Assembly: GCA_029309925.1 (NCBI GenBank)
Contig: JARKND010000001.1
Span: 2,666,001 to 2,730,000 of the forward strand
DNA from: Fulvivirgaceae bacterium JP3-4
GTDB lineage: Bacteria; Bacteroidota; Bacteroidia; Cytophagales; Cyclobacteriaceae
Length of the DNA stretch: 64,000 nt
Direction of reading: 5' to 3'
Of the stretch, positions 17,866 to 26,042 are shown piece by piece. The position numbers were made by a program, and so were the translations under genes. How positions within the stretch are numbered: position 1 is the first letter of the stretch; each line of letters starts with the position of its first letter. Under the pieces are notes generated by a model. The model saw nothing but the letters and a program-made list of their open reading frames with translations, did not search any database and was not told the DNA's origin.

Positions 17866-19848
17866 TTAGTAAACTTTTGATTCAGCGAGTTTCTTTTCGG
17901 CTGCGACATCTTTTAACTCATAGGTGATCTCCATAATCTTGACCACTTCGCCCGAACGGTTCTTGATTGGCGAGTAATTTGATTTAACGGTCATCACTTC
18001 GCCTTTTCTATTCAGACGCTTGAATGTTCCCTTCTTCGGATAACCATTTGCAAGATCGCGCCAGAACTGGCGATACTCCTCAGTTCCTTTTTCATCTTTC
18101 GTAACAAGGATACGGTGATGTTCGCCAATAATCTCCTCCTGCGCAAAACCATACATTTCAAGGAAGTTGCCATTGACTTTGGTAAGCGATCCATCGATGC
18201 TGAAGTCGGCCACAGCAAGTGCGCTGTGAACAGCCACCATCGTAGCTTCGGTTTCTGACTGGCTCCGCTGCATTTCCTCCTGTGTTGCCTGCAGTTCTTC
18301 CATATTCTGGCGCATCTCCTCTTCCTGTGCGCGCATCTGCTCAGTCATCTCCTGAGATTCTTCCAGCAGGTGTTGTGTCTTCGCGTTGATCTTTACAGAA
18401 GAGATTGTCGATGCAATGCTCTCTGCTATCTTCTGAACAAATTCAATTTCGAAATCCTGGAACGTTGAGAACGAAGCGATTTCCACGACACCGAAGATCT
18501 GATCATTGACCTTGAGTGGCACGATCAAAACACTGGTAGGATTTGAGTCGCCAAGGCCTGACGTGATTCTGATATAGTTTTGAGGAACCTCTGTGAGATA
18601 AACGATATCTCCCTCCTGCCATGCCTGACCCGCGAGGCCCTCGCCCATGTGGATTTTATGATTCAAAAATTTCTTTTTGTCCCAGGCATAGCAAGCCTTC
18701 ATTGACATGGTTGCCTCCTCACCGTCCGTACTCTCATCAACGATATAAAGTGCTCCCTGATTTGCTTTCAGGTATTTAACCAGATTGCCGATGATTTCAT
18801 CAGACAATTTCAGAAGGTCATTATTATTCGTTCTGAGGATCTCACCAAACTTCGCCTGGCCGCTGGTTGCCCAGTTACGCTTCTTATCATCCTCTGCAAC
18901 TTTCGAAAGGTTGTCGCGCATGTTGATCAGGGCATTGCCTAGGACGTCATGTTCGCTTAGTGGCTTAAAGTCAGACTGGTAACTTCCCTTACCGATATTT
19001 TCAGCAAATGAGGTTGTCGCTTTTAATCCGCTGACCAGGTTATCCATCGCAAGCGCCATGTCACCAATTTCGTCATTGTTGAATTTGGTCTGTTTATCTT
19101 CCACGAGCTCGCCCCGGCCTAATTTTTCAACGATATTCTTGAGGTAGTTGACAGGCTTCGTAACAGAAATGACGAGATAAAGGGCACTGATCACAGCAAT
19201 AGCAAGGAAGATACCGCCAAAGATCAGCGTCAGCATCTTCAGTCGATCGATCGATGTGATCACTTCGCCATCAGACTGGGCAGTGAGCTCATTCTGACGT
19301 TCCGCGATCAATACAAGTTTCTTGATGAGTTCGTTTGTGATCGGGATCACTTCGCTCTCCACGGAGTTTTCCGCCATGAACTTCAATGTAGCATCTTCGT
19401 AGTTTTCAAACGTCTGAAGGTTTGCCATGATGGACTCTCGCTGGATAGTCAGCAAAGAATCGAAGTCGTTCATTGCGCTGTCCATCCTCAGCCGCTGATC
19501 CTTGTCCCAATTTGTTGACAATTGTTCGAGGCGTTTCTTCAGTGCCGGATATTCAGTTTCCTGCAAAAGACGAAGTGCATTCTTGTCTTCCTGGTTCCCG
19601 CGCAGGTATACCCAGTTCGTTACAAACATCCTTGACTTGGTTACCATCAGAATGAATTCGTTGATGGCATCTTTCGAAGGACGGTAGTTTTCACTAGAGC
19701 TGCGCACAACGCTTTCGATCGTGTTTCCGCTTCCGAAGATCACGGATACAACAAGGATAAAAAGGGCAATCAGCAAAATGAAACTACCAATGATTTTATT
19801 CCCAATCGTCATCCGAAAGCGGAATTTCTTCTTCTGTTTGTCTTCCAT
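17866..19848 (-). CDS. HAMP-GAF-PAS sensory protein without a kinase or cyclase output
   Basis: This is a 660-aa membrane sensor. A basic N-terminus is followed by TM1 (about 16-38, IIGSFILLIALFILVVSVIFG), an extracytoplasmic four-helix bundle (about 40-205), TM2 (about 208-232), HAMP (about 232-290), GAF (about 340-480), a Gln/Glu-rich coiled coil (about 490-530, QAQEEEMRQNMEELQATQEEM) and PAS (about 530-645). It then stops after AAEKKLAESKVY, with no histidine kinase, GGDEF or MCP signalling domain. Six bp after the yfiR-like gene on the same strand, it probably forms a two-gene operon with it and must act through a partner protein. Confidence 0.85.
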   Translation of the reverse strand: MEDKQKKKFRFRMTIGNKIIGSFILLIALFILVVSVIFGSGNTIESVVRSSSENYRPSKDAINEFILMVTKSRMFVTNWVYLRGNQEDKNALRLLQETEYPALKKRLEQLSTNWDKDQRLRMDSAMNDFDSLLTIQRESIMANLQTFENYEDATLKFMAENSVESEVIPITNELIKKLVLIAERQNELTAQSDGEVITSIDRLKMLTLIFGGIFLAIAVISALYLVISVTKPVNYLKNIVEKLGRGELVEDKQTKFNNDEIGDMALAMDNLVSGLKATTSFAENIGKGSYQSDFKPLSEHDVLGNALINMRDNLSKVAEDDKKRNWATSGQAKFGEILRTNNNDLLKLSDEIIGNLVKYLKANQGALYIVDESTDGEEATMSMKACYAWDKKKFLNHKIHMGEGLAGQAWQEGDIVYLTEVPQNYIRITSGLGDSNPTSVLIVPLKVNDQIFGVVEIASFSTFQDFEIEFVQKIAESIASTISSVKINAKTQHLLEESQEMTEQMRAQEEEMRQNMEELQATQEEMQRSQSETEATMVAVHSALAVADFSIDGSLTKVNGNFLEMYGFAQEEIIGEHHRILVTKDEKGTEEYRQFWRDLANGYPKKGTFKRLNRKGEVMTVKSNYSPIKNRSGEVVKIMEITYELKDVAAEKKLAESKVY

Positions 19849-19854
19849 AGTGGG

Positions 19855-20355
19855 TTAAATCAGTATTGCCATACCCATCAGGGCATTCGAGATTTTTAAA
19901 TTATGCTTGCTTGTAGCAGCCTGGTTTAGTTCAAAGGCGAGCTTGCCATCTTTCGTAACGAAATTGATGTCACTCCCCTTCACACCCAGACCTGGTTCTT
20001 CTGTTATCAAAAGTGTTGAATGATTTGCGATCTTTGAAACGATAGCCGGAAACTGCGATGATTGTGATGCAGGAATGAACAGGATATTACATTTCCGGAT
20101 CTCAGCGATCGAATTGATCTTTGAAACCTTAATGCTGCGTTCGCCAACTTTCTTGGCGGTAGCCATCTCTTTGAGCTGATCAATGATGGGAGAATCACCC
20201 AGCACCAGTATCTCAAAGTCGCCTTCGCTGTATTCAGCGGGCCATTCAACATAGCGTGTGAAACCGTAAACGTAAACGGAATGGAGCTTGTAATTCTGCG
20301 AAAACGCAAAATTGCACAGTAGTATCATTATAGCAGTGAGGGCACACCTTCTCAT
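19855..20355 (-). CDS. YfiR-like periplasmic protein (DUF4154)
   Basis: This 166-aa protein has a signal peptide (MRRCALTAIMILLCNFAFSQ) and the YfiR/HmsC-type body: YVYGFTRYVEWPAEYSEGDFEILVLGDSPI at the N-terminus, ILFIPASQSSQ in the middle and INFVTKDGKLAFELNQAATSKHNLKISNALMGMA at the C-terminus. YfiR is a periplasmic inhibitor of the diguanylate cyclase YfiN in pseudomonads. Here the downstream partner is a HAMP-GAF-PAS membrane protein instead, whose periplasmic four-helix domain is the likely contact. The Cys residues of Pseudomonas YfiR are mostly absent (one Cys in the mature part). Confidence 0.85.
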   Translation of the reverse strand: MRRCALTAIMILLCNFAFSQNYKLHSVYVYGFTRYVEWPAEYSEGDFEILVLGDSPIIDQLKEMATAKKVGERSIKVSKINSIAEIRKCNILFIPASQSSQFPAIVSKIANHSTLLITEEPGLGVKGSDINFVTKDGKLAFELNQAATSKHNLKISNALMGMAILI

Positions 20356-20562
20356 GATCCGGTAATTATACGGTTTCTTTGAAAATCAAACAAAATTAAG
20401 GGGGTTTGGGCGTCAAAAAGTACAGATTTGTCGATTTTCTGACATCGGTTCTAAAATGTGAGAACGTGCTACGTACGCAATGCCCGCACGGAAACGCAGA
20501 TGTGCGTGTCCGCCAAACTTTCTATGATACAACCTGGTTATTCTTTAAAATTCGAAACAGAC

Positions 20563-20958
20563 ATGAGCGATTACAAGCTGAAATCCAACGAAGATTGGAA
20601 GAAACAACTTAGTTCTGAAGAATATCGCGTTTTAAGAGAAAAGGGCACTGAACGAGCCTTTACCGGTGAATACTGGGATAATCACGAACAAGGTGTGTAT
20701 TACTGCCGTGCATGCCATCAGAAATTATTCGATTCCAACGCGAAGTTTGATTCTGGAACAGGCTGGCCAAGTTTCTATCAACCGGTGGAGAAAACCGTGG
20801 TTGCCACGGTGCTGGATAAAAGTCATGGGATGGTTAGGCAGGAGGTTGTTTGCAGCAATTGCGGAAGCCACCTTGGACATGTGTTCCCTGACGGCCCCCG
20901 CCCGACCGGTTTGCGTTATTGCATGAACTCTGTCTCATTGAAATTCGAAAAGGTGTAG
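20563..20958 (+). CDS. msrB: Peptide-methionine (R)-S-oxide reductase
   Basis: This 131-aa MsrB reduces R-methionine sulfoxide in proteins. Two zinc CxxC pairs are at Cys48/Cys51 (CRAC) and Cys97/Cys100 (CSNC). The catalytic Cys120 is in RYCMNSVSL. Other motifs are [26 protein letters not shown] and [10 protein letters not shown] chose ATG 20563 (MSDYKLK...) rather than an in-frame ATG at 20458, whose extra 35 residues do not look like MsrB or a signal peptide. It is probably cytoplasmic, unlike the lipoprotein MsrA at 8683-9342. Divergent from the yfiR-like gene. Confidence 0.95.
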   Translation: MSDYKLKSNEDWKKQLSSEEYRVLREKGTERAFTGEYWDNHEQGVYYCRACHQKLFDSNAKFDSGTGWPSFYQPVEKTVVATVLDKSHGMVRQEVVCSNCGSHLGHVFPDGPRPTGLRYCMNSVSLKFEKV

Positions 20959-21020
20959 CCGCTTAATCAGGCAGACAGCCAATATTTTTTGCTTATCTTA
21001 TAAGCCATAAACCTCCTACT

Positions 21021-21875
21021 ATGTGCAGACTAATGGCTTATCTGGGTACGCCCATTATCATTGACAAACTTCTTTATCAGCCCAAGAATTCACTTGTCAA
21101 CCAAAGCATCAATGCGCGCGAGCTTGAAGAGCCATTAAATGGCGATGGTTTCGGAATTGGCTGGTATGCCAAGGAAGTAAATTTTGAACCCGTCACTTTC
21201 GTCTCTGTGCATCCTGCATGGAGTAATCGCAACTTAAAAAATCTGGCTCCAAAGATTAAGACCGACTGCTTTGTAGCCCACGTGCGGGCGGCCAGCGTTG
21301 GCGAGGTTTCAGAATCCAATTGTCACCCCTTTCAGTATAAAAACATACTGATGATGCACAATGGTGGCGTGGAGGAGTTCTGGAAGATCAAGCGAAAACT
21401 CCGCGAACCGCTGACAGACGAACTATACAACTGGATCAAAGGGCAGACTGACTCTGAGCATATTTTCGCCTATCTCCTGAACGACTTGTTCAGTAAGCAT
21501 AAGACACTCAGTCCGGAGGCTGTGGTCGATGCGTTTGAGAATACTTTTACTGCATTAAAAAAGATGATGGCGGATGCCGGAATCAAAGAACCAGCCTACC
21601 TGAACATGGGATTTACCAATGGATTATTCCTCGTGGCCACCCGATACTGCACCGACCCAAAAGAGGAACCACTTACGCTCTATCACTCTGAAGGAAGCAG
21701 GTTTGTCGTGGAGGAAGGCGTTACACACCTGATGGCTCCTGAAGACGATGACCAGGCCGTGCTTGTGGTGTCTGAGAAACTCTCTGACGACAAATCCTGG
21801 ACGCTCATCCCCGCTAACCACTTTGTAATTGTTGAGAACTCGCTCAACGTAAGGATCCGCGCAATTAAGGCATGA
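21021..21875 (+). CDS. Class II glutamine amidotransferase (YafJ/EgtC-like)
   Basis: This 284-aa protein begins MCRLMAYLG, exposing the Ntn catalytic Cys2 after Met removal. GFGIGWY, FVAHVRAAS and NCHPFQY...MMHNGGV are the GATase-2 glutamine-site motifs. It contains only the glutaminase domain; the family includes EgtC (gamma-glutamyl hercynylcysteine sulfoxide hydrolase) and YafJ. No ergothioneine genes are adjacent, so the substrate is open. It lies 62 bp after msrB on the same strand. Confidence 0.9.
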   Translation: MCRLMAYLGTPIIIDKLLYQPKNSLVNQSINARELEEPLNGDGFGIGWYAKEVNFEPVTFVSVHPAWSNRNLKNLAPKIKTDCFVAHVRAASVGEVSESNCHPFQYKNILMMHNGGVEEFWKIKRKLREPLTDELYNWIKGQTDSEHIFAYLLNDLFSKHKTLSPEAVVDAFENTFTALKKMMADAGIKEPAYLNMGFTNGLFLVATRYCTDPKEEPLTLYHSEGSRFVVEEGVTHLMAPEDDDQAVLVVSEKLSDDKSWTLIPANHFVIVENSLNVRIRAIKA

Positions 21876-21929
21876 TGCCCGCTATGGCCTCACCCAAAAT
21901 TCCACTACTTTCGCACAAAAAAAAGCGAA

Positions 21930-23126
21930 GTGAAATTTGATATCGTCATTGTCGGAGGTGGAATAGTAGGGCTTGCAACAGCGCTCAGCGTCCTGGACAA
22001 AAGTCCCGGAAAAAAAGTGCTGGTTCTCGAAAAGGAGAATGAAGTTGCAAAGCATCAGACCGGCAACAACAGCGGTGTTATCCATTCCGGCCTCTACTAC
22101 AAGCCTGGCAGCTTGAAGGCGAAAAATTGTATTCACGGCTACAACCTGCTTATCGACTTCTGTAAGCGCAACGATGTCCCTTTTGAATTGTGTGGAAAGA
22201 TTGTAGTAGCTACTGAAGAAAAGGAAGTCCCTTTGCTCAAAAATCTGTTCGAACGAGGCGCGCAGAACGGCCTTACAGGCTTCAAAATGTTGAACGCTGC
22301 ACAGCTTAAGGAATATGAACCGTACGTGAATGGCGTTGCAGGGTTCTTTGTTCCGCAAACCGGAATTGTAGACTACAAAGTTGTTGCTGAGAAATACGCT
22401 TCGCTGATTATTTCCAGGGGCGGAGAAATTCACCTGAGTGAAAAAGTGGTTGACATAAAACTTGCGTCACAGTCTGTCACGGTGATTACGGAAAAAACAA
22501 CCTACGAATCGAAACAACTGATCAACTGCGCTGGGCTTTACTCCGATAAGATTGCAAAGCTAAGCACACCTGAAGTAGATGTGAAGATCATTCCGTTTCG
22601 CGGTGAGTATTACAAACTCAAAAAAGAAAAAGAATACCTCGTCAAAAATTTGATCTACCCCGTTCCCGACCCAAACTTTCCTTTCCTTGGCGTTCACTTC
22701 ACGCGGATGATGAAGGGAGGCGTGGAAGCAGGACCAAATGCTGTGCTTGCGTTCAGGCGCGAGGGCTACAAGCGCACCGACATCAATTTGAGTGAACTTG
22801 CTGAAACGCTCGCATGGCCGGGCTTTCGGAAAGTGGCAAAAAAATACTGGCGAACAGGAATGGGTGAAATGTATCGTTCCTTTTCGAAGGCAGCGTTTAC
22901 AAAGGCACTTCAAAAGCTGATGCCGGAAATCCAGGAGCAGGATCTTGTCGATGGTGGAGCTGGTGTGCGTGCGCAAGCCTGCGATCGCACCGGAGGATTG
23001 GTCGATGACTTTCTCATCCTCGAAAAACCACAAGTGATCAACGTTTGCAATGCACCTTCTCCGGCAGCAACGTCCTCACTGTCGATTGGTCAAACGGTTG
23101 CAGAACTCGCGCTGAAAAAAATGTAA
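21930..23126 (+). CDS. lhgO: L-2-hydroxyglutarate oxidase
   Basis: This 398-aa FAD-dependent oxidoreductase starts with GTG at 21930, which places the Rossmann motif IVGGGIVGLATAL at residues 7-19. LhgO markers include HQTGNNSGVIHSGLYYKPGSLKAKNC, VDYKVVAEKYASL, FRGEYYKL, YPVPDPNFPFLGVHFTRM and the C-terminal GAGVRAQACDRTGGLVDDF. It oxidises L-2-hydroxyglutarate to 2-oxoglutarate, a metabolite-repair reaction, passing electrons to the membrane quinone pool. It sits 20 bp before the ThiF-like gene on the same strand. Confidence 0.93.
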   Translation: MKFDIVIVGGGIVGLATALSVLDKSPGKKVLVLEKENEVAKHQTGNNSGVIHSGLYYKPGSLKAKNCIHGYNLLIDFCKRNDVPFELCGKIVVATEEKEVPLLKNLFERGAQNGLTGFKMLNAAQLKEYEPYVNGVAGFFVPQTGIVDYKVVAEKYASLIISRGGEIHLSEKVVDIKLASQSVTVITEKTTYESKQLINCAGLYSDKIAKLSTPEVDVKIIPFRGEYYKLKKEKEYLVKNLIYPVPDPNFPFLGVHFTRMMKGGVEAGPNAVLAFRREGYKRTDINLSELAETLAWPGFRKVAKKYWRTGMGEMYRSFSKAAFTKALQKLMPEIQEQDLVDGGAGVRAQACDRTGGLVDDFLILEKPQVINVCNAPSPAATSSLSIGQTVAELALKKM

Positions 23127-23146
23127 GTTTCCTTTACCTTTAAAGG

Positions 23147-24304
23147 ATGAACAAACTGAGTGCGGAAGAAGTAAAGCGCTACTCACGACACCTCGTCCTG
23201 GATGAAGTGGGCATTGCCGGACAGCAGAGGCTGAAAGGTGCTCGCGTGCTTGTCGTTGGAGCAGGTGGCCTGGGCGCACCAGTGCTGCTTTACCTCGCTG
23301 CAGCAGGGGTAGGAAAAATCGGAATCATCGACCATGATACCATTGATGTTTCAAACCTGCAGAGACAGATCCTCTATTCCACCGCAGATGTCGGCCAGAA
23401 AAAAGCAGACATCGCTGCAAAAAAACTATCCTCATTAAATCCGCTGCTCACAATACTTCCGATCACAAAGAAGATTACCTCGGCAAACGCTTTCGACCTG
23501 ATGGCAGATTTCGATATGGTGATCGATGGAACAGACAACTTCCCCACACGCTATCTGCTCAACGATGCATGCGTATTGCTTGACAAGGTGCTTATCTACG
23601 GCTCTATTCTAAAATTTGAGGGACACGTATCGGTGCTGAATTATAAGCGCAATGATGGATCTCGTTCTGCAAACTACCGCGACTTATTTCCGGAACCACC
23701 CGCGCCTGACACCGTTCAGAATTGTGAGCAGGCCGGAGTCATCGGAGCACTGCCCGGGATTATCGGAACTATCCAGGCTTCTGAGGCGATAAAGATCATT
23801 GTTGGCGCAGGAGAACCGCTGGCCGACAAGTTGCTGATCTTCGATGCGTTAACACTCGACCAGACGCTGATCAATATCCCCGACAGGCAAAGCCGAAGCC
23901 AGATAAAAACTTTAATCGATTATGAAGATTTTTGTGGCATAAGTCAGGGGAAAAATAAATCTTTGGCTGGTAATCAATCGAACATTATGAAAGAGATCAC
24001 TGTTCAGGAGCTGAAAAAACTAAAGGACACAGGGGCTGACTTTCAGCTGATTGATGTTCGCGAGCCGCACGAATTCGATATCTGCAACTTAGACGGTGAA
24101 CTCATCCCGATGTCAGAGATCCCGTACAACGTTGACAAGATTGCAAAAGACAAGAAGGTGGTAATTCATTGCCGCAGCGGTAAACGCAGTGGCGATATGC
24201 TTCTGTGGCTTGAAAAGAATCACGGCTTTAATAATCTCTACAATCTCAAGGGGGGAATCCTGGCATGGGCGAAAGAGATTGATCCGGAGATGCCGCAATA
24301 CTAG
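23147..24304 (+). CDS. ThiF/MoeB-type adenylyltransferase fused to a rhodanese domain
   Basis: In this 385-aa fusion, residues 1-265 are an E1-like adenylyltransferase (VVGAGGLGAP at 37-45; ID...D...NLQRQ; DGTDNFPTRYL) that would activate the C-terminus of ThiS/MoaD-type sulfur carriers. Cys193 (NCEQAGVIG) is the family catalytic position. Residues 281-385 are a rhodanese domain with active Cys342 (HCRSGKRSGD). The usual zinc motif CYRCLFPEPP reads NYRDLFPEPP here and the second CxxC is missing, so the zinc site is lost. No thi or moa genes are adjacent. An AAAGG ribosome-binding site precedes the ATG. Its stop codon is part of a repeat array. Confidence 0.9.
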   Translation: MNKLSAEEVKRYSRHLVLDEVGIAGQQRLKGARVLVVGAGGLGAPVLLYLAAAGVGKIGIIDHDTIDVSNLQRQILYSTADVGQKKADIAAKKLSSLNPLLTILPITKKITSANAFDLMADFDMVIDGTDNFPTRYLLNDACVLLDKVLIYGSILKFEGHVSVLNYKRNDGSRSANYRDLFPEPPAPDTVQNCEQAGVIGALPGIIGTIQASEAIKIIVGAGEPLADKLLIFDALTLDQTLINIPDRQSRSQIKTLIDYEDFCGISQGKNKSLAGNQSNIMKEITVQELKKLKDTGADFQLIDVREPHEFDICNLDGELIPMSEIPYNVDKIAKDKKVVIHCRSGKRSGDMLLWLEKNHGFNNLYNLKGGILAWAKEIDPEMPQY

Positions 24305-24432
24305 CTATAGCTTTTGGCAATGGCTATGGCAAATGCAATTCTACTCCGATCAAGTTTGGCCATTGGTCTGCTGCCTTTGTTTTAAGTCAACTTACGCACA
24401 CGTTAGCCATAGCTATAGCCAATAGCCTTAGC
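24302..24432. repeat. Hexamer-type tandem inverted array filling a convergent gap
   Basis: The left arm (24302-24337) is built from units such as AGCTAT, GGCAAT and GGCTAT. The right arm (24404-24432) reads AGCCAT, AGCTAT, AGCCAAT, AGCCTT, which is the reverse complement of the left type. The array begins in the TAG of the ThiF-like gene and ends in the TAA of metZ, so it occupies the whole intergenic space. It could fold as a long hairpin in either transcript. Period is about 6 bp, versus 7 bp at most related loci in this window. Confidence 0.75.
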
Positions 24433-25603
24433 TTTTCTCAATCGCTTGTGAGATATCCTCAATAATATCTTCGACATCCTCTAACCCCACAGATATTCTA
24501 ATAAGCCCGGAAGTGATTCCAACCGCTGCGCGCTCTTCATCGGTTAGCTTCGAGTGTGTGGTTGATGCCGGGTGAATAGCAATGGTCCTGGTGTCCCCAA
24601 GGTTGGGTGTATGTGAGATCATCTTAAGGCCATTCAAAACACGTCTGCCCTGCTCGAGTCCGCCCTTTACTTCAAATGTTACCAACCCTCCGCCTAGACG
24701 CATTTGCTTCTTCGCCAGTGCATGCTGCGGATGCGAAGCCAGAAACGGATATTTCACTTTCGCGACAGTTGGATTTGTCTCAAGATAGGTTGCGAGTTTC
24801 AAGGCATTCTCACAGTGACGCTGCATTCTTACTGACAACGTCTCCAGGCTCTTCGAAAGCAGCCAGGCATTGAATGGTGACATTGAAGGTCCGGTATGTC
24901 GCGCAAAAAAACGGATCTCCTTGATGAGTTCTTTCGTTCCAAGCACAGCGCCACCGATAACACGGCCCTGCCCGTCCATAAATTTCGTTGCCGAATGTGT
25001 GACGATATGTGCTCCGAACTTCGCTGGATTCTGAAGGTATGGTGTTGCAAAACAGTTGTCGACATTGAGAATGAGGTTGTGCTTCTTCGCAAGATTGCCA
25101 AGCCATTCAAGGTCGATGAGGTCAAGCGCTGGGTTCGAAGGCGTCTCCACAAATATCATTTTTGTGTTAGCCTGTATCTTGCTCTCCCACGTCTCCGGCT
25201 CGTTCACATCCGCGTAGGTGTGCGTAATGCCGACACGCGGAAAAAGCGTGTTCAGAATCTGATGTGTAGATCCGAACACTGACCGACATGCAAGAACATG
25301 ATCCCCAGTTTTGAGCAATGCCGCCATGCTTGAATACATCGCTGCCATTCCCGATGCTGTGGCTATCCCGTCTTCGGTGCCTTCGAGCAAACAAAGTTTC
25401 TCAATAAACTCATTCGTATTTGGATTGGAGTAACGGCTATAGATATTGCCCGGGATTTCATCGGCAAACATAGCCCGCGCTTGCTCTGCATCTTCAAACA
25501 CAAAACTCGATGTCATGTACACAGGCACGGAATGCTCGCGATAAGGCGTCCGCTCCTGCTGGTGACGGATTGCATCGGTGTCGAATTTTCTCTTCTTGCT
25601 CAT
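24428..25603 (-). CDS. metZ: O-succinylhomoserine sulfhydrylase-like Cys/Met metabolism PLP enzyme
   Basis: This 391-aa fold-type I PLP enzyme of the cystathionine gamma-synthase family has PLP lysine Lys207 in HSATKFMDGQGRVIGG. Other marks are SRYSNPNTNEFIEKL, ATASGMAAMYSS, FVETPSNPALDLIDL and LGDTRTIAIHPASTTHSKL. The overall pattern best fits MetZ (homoserine ester plus sulfide to homocysteine), but cystathionine synthase or lyase activity cannot be excluded. It is 13 bp downstream of the OsmC gene on the same strand and last in a symporter-OsmC-metZ operon. Confidence 0.88.
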   Translation of the reverse strand: MSKKRKFDTDAIRHQQERTPYREHSVPVYMTSSFVFEDAEQARAMFADEIPGNIYSRYSNPNTNEFIEKLCLLEGTEDGIATASGMAAMYSSMAALLKTGDHVLACRSVFGSTHQILNTLFPRVGITHTYADVNEPETWESKIQANTKMIFVETPSNPALDLIDLEWLGNLAKKHNLILNVDNCFATPYLQNPAKFGAHIVTHSATKFMDGQGRVIGGAVLGTKELIKEIRFFARHTGPSMSPFNAWLLSKSLETLSVRMQRHCENALKLATYLETNPTVAKVKYPFLASHPQHALAKKQMRLGGGLVTFEVKGGLEQGRRVLNGLKMISHTPNLGDTRTIAIHPASTTHSKLTDEERAAVGITSGLIRISVGLEDVEDIIEDISQAIEKS

Positions 25604-25616
25604 TTGACTTATCTGA

Positions 25617-26042
25617 TCACGTGGGTCTAATCACTTCAGTGGTGTAAGTTACAGTAGCCGTCTTCTCAAGTGTCTTCGCCACTGAACAATACTTATCTAC
25701 AGACAGCGCCACGGCCTTTTCTGCCTTCTCTTTATCGAGGTTTCCATACAGCCGGAAGTGTGCGTGAACCTTCACAAACAAAGATGGCACCGCTCCCTCC
25801 TCGCGTTCCCCGGTCACCGTCACTTTTATGTCCTGAAGATCCTGCTTCTGCTTCTTTAAAATATTTACAACATCAATCGAACTGCAGCCTCCCATCGCAG
25901 CCAGGAGCATTTGCATTGGTCGCATTCCCTGGTTTGTGCCGCCAATGTCGGGCGAAGCATCAATGTGCACTGCGTTTCCATTTTCATTCCTGGCCTGGAA
26001 ATGAAAGGCGTCATTCAATCGATTGAGCTCAATCTTTATCAT
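25617..26042 (-). CDS. OsmC/Ohr-family protein
   Basis: This 141-aa OsmC-like protein has the two redox-type cysteines of the family in GGCSSIDVVNILKKQKQ and VDKYCSVAKTLEKTA. The N-terminal FHFQARNENGNAVHIDASPDIGG and the central MRPMQMLLAAMGGC fit the YhfA/OsmC branch. Members reduce organic hydroperoxides or bind thiol substrates. Its start lies inside the upstream symporter gene (14-bp overlap), and metZ follows after 13 bp, so co-expression is expected. Confidence 0.9.
   Translation of the reverse strand: MIKIELNRLNDAFHFQARNENGNAVHIDASPDIGGTNQGMRPMQMLLAAMGGCSSIDVVNILKKQKQDLQDIKVTVTGEREEGAVPSLFVKVHAHFRLYGNLDKEKAEKAVALSVDKYCSVAKTLEKTATVTYTTEVIRPT

Noticed and set aside
22560-23033. 157-codon frame opposite lhgO
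   Set aside because: It is the antisense shadow of a strongly supported FAD oxidase and matches no family.
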